From: Ariolimax columbianus | Taxonomy: Eukaryota > Mollusca > Gastropoda > Stylommatophora > Arionidae | Direction: 5' to 3' | DNA: 64,000 nt | Assembly (NCBI GenBank): GCA_036924085.1 | Contig: JAVGWX010000019.1 | Span: 6,093,641-6,157,640, forward strand | Part shown: positions 58,315 through 64,000 of the stretch, in pieces | Position numbering within the stretch: the first letter of the stretch is position 1 | Layout of the letters: each line of letters begins with the position of its first letter | Program-made: the position numbers and the translations under genes | Notes under the pieces: generated by a model | What the model was told of the DNA's origin: nothing | The model's input: the letters and a program-made list of their open reading frames with translations, nothing else | Database searches by the model: none

Positions 58315-59196
58315 ATGCACGAGCCTAACGAAACAGTGCAACGTAAATCGCAGTATGATGACAGTACAACCGATCAGAAAACGTATGGCGCTCATTCTGC
58401 GGAGTCCCGCCAGGCAGCGAGAGTGCCGGGCCTCATGCCTCAAAGGGGCCCACCCTTGACTACTGGTGGTCACCCCCCCCCCCCCCCCCCCATGTGTTGT
58501 TGCGTCAAGGCACATGGCTATGGGGCAATTTCTATTGACCAAAAACTCAAGACCCTCAAAATACTACAGTGGAATGCGGAGGGAGTCATTAACAAAAAGC
58601 TTTCCCTAACACATCACCTGCATGAAGGTAAGATTGACGTGGCATGTATCCAGAAAACGCACCTCAACAATAACCATAAATTCTCAATCAGAGGATATCA
58701 GATCTTCCGTCTCGATAGAGAAGGTCACAAAGGAGGGGTCCTGATACTGACCCGAAACTGCATACCGAGTAGCGCGGTATCTGTCAATCACACCGGACAA
58801 GCAGAAATTGTAGGAGTTGATATAATGGCTCAAGAGACGAAGCTCCGCACTTTCAATCTGTACAAACCACAAAATAAAGACCTATCGATCTCGAGTATGG
58901 AAGTCAAAGACTCCAACTGCATAGTAGTTGGAGACTTCAACAGCCACTCGGAGAGATGGGGATACTCGGACACAGACAGCAGAGGTGACGAAGTGGAAGA
59001 TTGGGAGATAGCCACAAATCTCTCCCTAATCAATAGGCCGGAGGATAGCCCTAGTTTCTATTCTAGAACATGGCATACCACCTCGACTCCAGATTTGGCC
59101 TTCTCCACACAGGACATACACCATAAAATAGACCGCCAGGTGCTAAACCAATTGGCAGGTAGCGACCACAGGCCGATCAGGCTAGACATTGATATG
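58315..59196 (+). pseudogene. LINE A leader and endonuclease (copy 3)
   Basis: Open for 294 codons. The leader has a Pro run from a C homopolymer (58471-58490). The endonuclease begins KILQWNAEGVINKK; ACIQKTHL replaces the usual IQETHL, so the metal-binding Glu is Lys here; then VVGDFNSHSERWGYSD, FYSRTWHTTSTPDLAF and SDHRPIRLDIDM, ending in TAA where copy 2 reads on (MEVGPQE). The Glu change and stop predict no nicking activity. Confidence 0.88.
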
Positions 59197-60811
59197 TAAG
59201 TAGGCCGACAGGAAACAAAACCGCTCCCACGTTGGAATTACAAACGAGCCGACTGGGACAGATTTGAAATCCTGACAGATGGGCTGTGTGAAAACATCAA
59301 CACACGAAACAACAAAATAAAGCCCATGGTGGAGAGCCTAAGCAAGGCAATAATGCAAGCCGCCACTGAAACCATCCCAAGAGGGGCTAGGAAAAACTAT
59401 AAGCCCTATTGGAATGATGAGTTCAGAAAGCGGAAGATGCAGTCACAAATGCTAGGAACATGGCAGAGCGAGAACAATCTATGGAGCCAAACATCGCCCT
59501 CAAAGCCGTCACGGCGAAATACAAACACACTCTAAACAAACAGAGAAAGCTAGAAAAACAAAACTGAAAGCCTCAACCAAGACAAAGAAGGGAACAAACT
59601 ATGGAAGCTAGTCAGAGCCATGAATGACGAAACCCCTTCAAACAAACAAATTACCATCAAGCAGGGCGAAAACATGCTCAATGGTAAATAAGCCGCAAAC
59701 TCTTTTGTCGAACACTATGCCAGAGCAAACCACATCGAGGTCCCTGCAGATAGGCATACAGACATTAATGAAGAGCAAAAGGGGCACGACAACATCAATA
59801 CGGCACCTGAAGAGCACATGATGGCCAAATTAACAATGAGCGAAATGGAAGAAGCCATGAGAACATTACAGAAAAGGAAATCTCCCGGAAAAGACGGGAT
59901 AACAAACGAAATGCTGATGGGGCTGAGCCAAACAGCAAAGAGGAAATTACTATCAGTCCTGAACCAAAGCTGGAAAGGGGGTATTGCACCCCAGGCATGG
60001 AAAGACGCAGTCCTTGTACCAGTACCAAAAAAAAGGAAAAGACAAAACAGATCCAAATGGATACAGGCCTATCAGCCTACTGAGCTGTGTCGGCAAACTG
60101 ATGGAACGTATGATAAACACTAGACTGATGTGGCATCTGGAAGAAAAACGAATACTAATTCCACAGCAAGCCGGCTTTAGACAGCACAGATCAACTGAGG
60201 ACCAGGTCATCCTCATAGCCCAGGAAATAGAAGATGCGTACCAGGCACAGAAACACACAGTAGTGGACCTGGAAAGAGCATTTGGCAAAGTCTGGAAAGA
60301 CGGACTTAGAGTCAAGCTAAGGAGAAGTGAAGTCTGTGGGAGAATGTACAAGTGGATCAACCACTACCTCAAAAAAAGAACGGCCAGAGTTCAAGTACAA
60401 GGGCAGATGAGCAAAAAGGTGACACTCGAGCAGGGAGTACCCCAAAAGGGAGTACTGTCACCCACACTCTTCCTGGTGTATATAAACAACATTACAGAGA
60501 ATATACCAAGAAGAGTCCATAGCTCAATGTTTGCAGACGATCTGGCTATGTGGACCTCTGAAAAGAATCTCACCATAGCAAGAATTCGGATGCAGCAGGC
60601 CCTAACATCGCTGGAAGAGTGGGCGAACTCATGGCTGGTCAAAATAAACGAGGAGAAAACCACCTGTACAATATTCTCGCTTTCAATCAAACCCCAAAAT
60701 ACCAAATTAAATATATATGGCAAATTCATGCAGCCAAACGACAACTCAAACTATCTGGTAGTAACATTTGATCGGCGCATGACATGGGAAAGTCAGATCG
60801 AGAGAATATGA
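59197..60811 (+). pseudogene. LINE A linker and reverse transcriptase (copy 3)
   Basis: Linker 59197-59820 in broken frames (LPRWNYKRADWDRF). RT fingers 59818-60123 (KRKSPGKDGITNEMLMGL). Main RT frame 59984-60811: GYRPISLLSCVGKLMERMI, IPQQAGFRQHRSTEDQ, VVDLERAFGKVWKDGL (motif A keeps the first Asp, but AFD is AFG), EQGVPQKGVLSPTLFLVYIN (motif B), SMFADDLAMWTSE (motif C intact), then INEEKTTCTIFSLS. Ends in TGA at the start of the thumb. Confidence 0.9.
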
Positions 60812-62212
60812 TTGAGAGCCAGAGAAAGAATGGCAATCATGAGGAAACTTGCTGGCACAAGCTGAGGAGCGAATAAAAGTATACTAAAGAAACTGTACAC
60901 TAGAAGAATGAGACCAGTTCTCGAGTATGGCATTGCGGCATGGACAACAGCAGCAAAGGCGAACTTCGATAAAGTTAGCAAACTTCAAAACCAAGCCATG
61001 AGAGTTATAACAGGAGGCATGAAGTCAACGCCAATTGTAGAACTTGAAAAGATCACAAAACTGCAATCCATGACCGATAGAAGAGACTGCAGAGCCCAGC
61101 TGCAGTCAGAGAAACTCCGAAGTATGACTGACCATCCAATGCACCAGAGACTAAACAATTTGGGAAATGGGAAACTAAAGCGGAGAAACTTTGCAGAAAT
61201 AGCCAAAGCAAAGATGCACGAAGATCCCATTAACGCACTAACAACACCAAAGCCCATCACTACTGTACGAAAACCTACCTGGAGGCAGGATATATTTCCA
61301 GAGGTGGTAGAAAATATACCAGGTATTGGAAACAAAAACTGCCAGACTGAAAAAGAAGGGAGAGATACTACCCTAAGCTTTATATCGAAAAACTACTAAA
61401 GCATGGACTGGACCCATGCATACACCGACGGTTCTGTAACAAACACTACACAGAACGGAGAGGCTGGAGCATTCCTGAACCTACCAAATGGCAGAAAAAT
61501 AACACTGTCATTCGCTACTGGTAAGTACACAAGCAATTTCAGAGCGGAGGCAGAGGCACTGCGGGCGGCAGTGGAAGAAATGGTGACACATAAAGAAAAT
61601 GAAAGCCATACAGTCCTGCTTACAGATGCTATGGCCGTAGTCACAACGCTAAAAAGCTAGAAAAACACTGAGCTTAATGACTTAAGAGCAGTACTCTGTC
61701 AACTATGCCAGCAGTCCGCACCAAAAAGGGTAGTGGTACAGTGGGTCCCATCCCACTACAACATCCTAGGCAACGAGGAGGCAAACAGACTGGAAAAAGA
61801 AGGTGCAAGACTACCACAAACATATACTAGTATGACGTACGAAGAGTCAAAACGGCTTATTAAAGCCAGATACATGACCAAATGGGAAACCGAACATACT
61901 GGTTACACCAAAAACGATGCCTATTACCAGTTGAACAGAAGAGAGCAGGTCGTTGTCTTTAGACTTCGCACTGGCCACAATAGACTGAGGTACCACCTAT
62001 TCAACAAATTGAAGATAGGCGGTACCGACGAATGCCCGTGTGGTATCGGGAAAATGACCGCTGAGCATCTGCTGCAGAACTGCCCGACATATGAGGATCA
62101 GAGAGAGCAGATGTGGCCATCACCAGTGGAACCACAAGACAAGCTCTATGGCAGTTTCGACAGCCTCAGGATGACCGCCTCTCTTTTCGAAAAAATAATG
62201 GTTACTGTCTGA
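60812..62212 (+). pseudogene. LINE A thumb, RNase H and C-terminal block (copy 3)
   Basis: 60908-61399: thumb with VLEYGIAAWTTAAKANFDKV, ending in a stop. 61403-61660: RNase H with AYTDGS, FRAEAEAL and LLTDAMAVV (three catalytic acids). 61733-62212: VQWVPSHYNILGNEEANRL, where the last catalytic Asp (EEADRLAKE in copies 1 and 2) is Asn, then RTGHNRLRYHLF and CPCGIGKMTAEHLLQNCPTY. Three stops in all. Confidence 0.9.
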
Positions 62213-62244
62213 CTGCGTAGGAAGAAGAAGAAGAAGAAGAAGAA

Positions 62245-62430
62245 CCTTCCATGTGACCTAAAAGATCGTGGGATTTCCGAGTAGACCAAGGGAAATATGC
62301 ACTGTGACTCTACAGTCATAAACGAACATGTTTAATTTTGAAAAAAAAATGACTGTTACATAGACTCCATTTCTCAGGCAGGGTTCTAAAGTTATGCGTG
62401 GTTACCACGAACGATGTTTTCAGGGCATCC
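62245..62430 (+). repeat. Dispersed repeat J, copy 2, right part
   Basis: TGTGACCTAA, then TCTCAGGCAGGGTTCTAAAG and TTATGCGTGGTTACCACGA match 36420-36590 of J copy 1. It follows the GAA tail of LINE A copy 3. Confidence 0.6.
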
Positions 62431-62704
62431 TTTTCCTTTGCCCGTTGGCCTTCCAACTCTGTTACATATGTCCAGACGTCAGATGTCCGAGATCAGATTA
62501 ACTCTACGCTGAGATTTGCCAAGCAGGCGGACCTTTTCTTCTCCAGGAACTGACTATACTGTTTTAATGTATGTACGAGTGCAGTCTTTTTCCAGGGTTT
62601 ACACTTGGATGTGAAATAAAGTATTCATCAGTTCTAATTCATTGATCTTGACATACGCATCAAACAATTAGTTACTGGATGTAGCCAGGTCATTCACTGC
62701 TTTT
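62431..62704. other. No recognisable gene
   Basis: Nothing recognised. Confidence 0.4.
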
Positions 62705-62832
62705 TTGGCACAATACAACAGCGAATCAAATGGGACATTAGGGCATTTGGCACAATACAACAGCAAATAAAATGGGACATAAGGGCATTTGGGACAATAC
62801 AACAGCAAGTAAAATGGGACATAAGTATATTT
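62705..62832 (+). repeat. 42-bp tandem repeat, 3 units
   Basis: TTGGCACAATACAACAGCAA ATAAAATGGGACATAAGGGCAT three times with minor changes. Not similar to the 42-bp array at 55.6 kb. Confidence 0.93.
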
Positions 62833-63834
62833 GATTTTCGACAAAGTTGTAAATAGCTGAGTTAGCGACCGCAACTGCAAAGAAATGTAATAAACCAGTG
62901 TTAACCGGTTCCGCTCAGTTTAAGTGTCATCTCCGCAACAAAGGTCAGATGCAATGGGTATCCAGTGTACCCTATCTCTTTCTGTAATGGTTCAATCTGA
63001 CATTCGTTTTCTAGTGCAGCTAACGGTTCAATCTGAAAGACTTTTCCAGCTCATCTACTGATGTTATCCCCCCACGTATAATGTTGTCTGCCTCTTGAAC
63101 GATGTCTAGAGATGAAGCAATAATTACCATTTTCTTCTTCCCCGTGAAAAATGTTATTTGCTAAGGAGAATGGAACTGCTTTTGCAATTAGCCCCCTAAT
63201 AGGAGGCGAAAGTAAAGCGCATTTCATATACTGTTGTAGTGGTGGCTTATGTATAAATCTGCCTAATATGGAAATCCATTTTATTAACTCTAGACGTAGT
63301 GGCTTCAGTAAAGTCTGCACTAAATGATGAGGCCGTTAATTTGTGTGAAAAAAACGTGTTTTTGTCATTTTATTATCACGAATTAAGTAACTACCACCAG
63401 TTATATAATATTCTCAAAAATCTTGTGAAATATAAACCGACTGGAGTTTACTACAGCTGAGAGGTAAGGCTTTCGCTTTTAAAGAAATAAATGGACGAAA
63501 GTGAGAAATAGTGTAGTTTTGAATGTTGCAAATTTAAATCGTCTTCGTTTCTCAGGGTAGGTGAGATCTGGGCCTAGTCCAATGTAAAGGAGAATAACAA
63601 CATGGGACGTAACACATTAAACATTAACTTGGCGGACTATTTGGAGCTGAGACAGCCTTCGTGTTTCCCCATTGTTTATGATCTATATCGTGATACATTA
63701 TGAAGGAGCAGTAATTGCTATATATTAGATAATTTGTGAGTTGTGAATGCTGTCACAGCCGGGAGTAAATGCTAAGCTATCTGATTTAATATGAAGGTAT
63801 CAATCTTTAACAGCCTCTGACAGCAAAGACAATG
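62833..63834. other. No recognisable gene
   Basis: AT-rich, no domain or repeat recognised. Confidence 0.45.
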
Positions 63835-64000
63835 GTCTTCTTCTTCTTCTTCTGCGTACACAGTCAGACAGTAACCATTATTTTTTCGAAAAAAGCGGCG
63901 GTCATCCTGAGACTCTCGCCACTACCATAGAGCTTGTCTTGCAGTTCCACTGGCAATGGCCACATCTGCTCTCTCTGATCCTCGTATGTCGGGCAGTTCT
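63835..64000 (-). mobile_element. LINE A copy 4, 3' end, runs off the window
   Basis: Reverse complement of the LINE A 3' end: GAA repeats (TTC on +) from 63835, then the segment that encodes the C-terminal end down to the NCPTYEDQRE region at the right edge. It shows the tail as TGTACGCAGAAGAAGAAG, with the CAG that is altered in copies 1-3. Confidence 0.92.

Larger units (their letters stand above)
58290..62244 (+). mobile_element. LINE A copy 3, nearly full length
   Basis: The most complete LINE A. It starts with a head (CTGTTGAAATCGGATGCACG) similar to that of the 168-bp retroposon, then one frame from ATG at 58315 through a Pro-rich leader to the endonuclease, linker, RT, RNase H and C-terminal block, and ends in about seven GAA units. 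No separate ORF1 is seen. EN + RT + RNase H in one frame puts it in the I/Nimb/Ingi group. A target-site duplication was not found: the right flank is CCTTCCATGTG, and the nearest left match (AACTTCCAT at 58210) is imperfect. Confidence 0.88.

Noticed and set aside
1..64000. tRNA, 5S rRNA and snRNA genes
   Set aside because: Scanned by eye for the usual internal promoter words and cloverleaf stems; none was convincing. A covariance-model scan would be needed to exclude them.

Overview
This is a eukaryotic, probably invertebrate (mollusc-like) genomic window: AT-rich by eye, without operons or bacterial genes, and made mostly of decayed non-LTR retrotransposons (LINEs), a short retroposon family, minisatellites and introns. 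The assignment to a mollusc or other lophotrochozoan is an inference from the mix of elements (I-like LINEs with RNase H, CR1/RTE-like LINEs), not a proof.

The one convincing host gene is a fragment of a single-pass membrane protein on the + strand. It has a 300-nt exon for a cysteine-rich, N-glycosylated domain of about 100 residues (11630-11929), a 51-nt exon for a Pro/Thr-rich linker (12349-12399), and a 111-nt exon for a transmembrane segment (33002-33112). The linker exon lies in a segment of about 3.5 kb that has been tandemly duplicated to four copies (11914-26090). Each copy keeps a splice-competent linker exon; the fourth is shortened by exactly 18 nt. All six exons are phase 1 at both ends, so any combination can be joined in frame. 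The locus therefore looks able to change the length of a receptor stalk by genomic copy number and by exon choice. The signal-peptide and cytoplasmic exons were not found.

Region by region: 1.3-9.2 kb is a nest of retrotransposons, in which an I-like LINE on the - strand (family B) was hit by a 5'-truncated LINE A copy and by an element C, itself hit by a second LINE A copy; each insertion has a visible target-site duplication. 11.6-33.1 kb is the receptor locus; its tandem units carry the 3' half of another LINE (family H) with a 168-bp retroposon inside the RT domain. The last intron holds LINE families F, E and D. 33.5-45.7 kb has more LINE fragments, four minisatellites and a dispersed repeat (J). 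45.7-49.3 kb has a 46-bp satellite, a hAT transposase relic and a 33-bp satellite. 49.3-56 kb is mostly featureless intergenic DNA with simple repeats and one RTE/CR1-like LINE. 56.1-62.4 kb is a second J copy interrupted by the 3' end of a 28S rRNA gene and the most complete LINE A copy. A fourth LINE A copy enters at the right edge on the - strand.

LINE A appears to be a single-ORF EN-RT-RNase H element. The 168-bp retroposon resembles it at both the head and the GAA-repeat tail, so it is probably a non-autonomous partner. All coordinates of decayed elements are hand-placed and approximate unless a target-site duplication or splice site fixes them.
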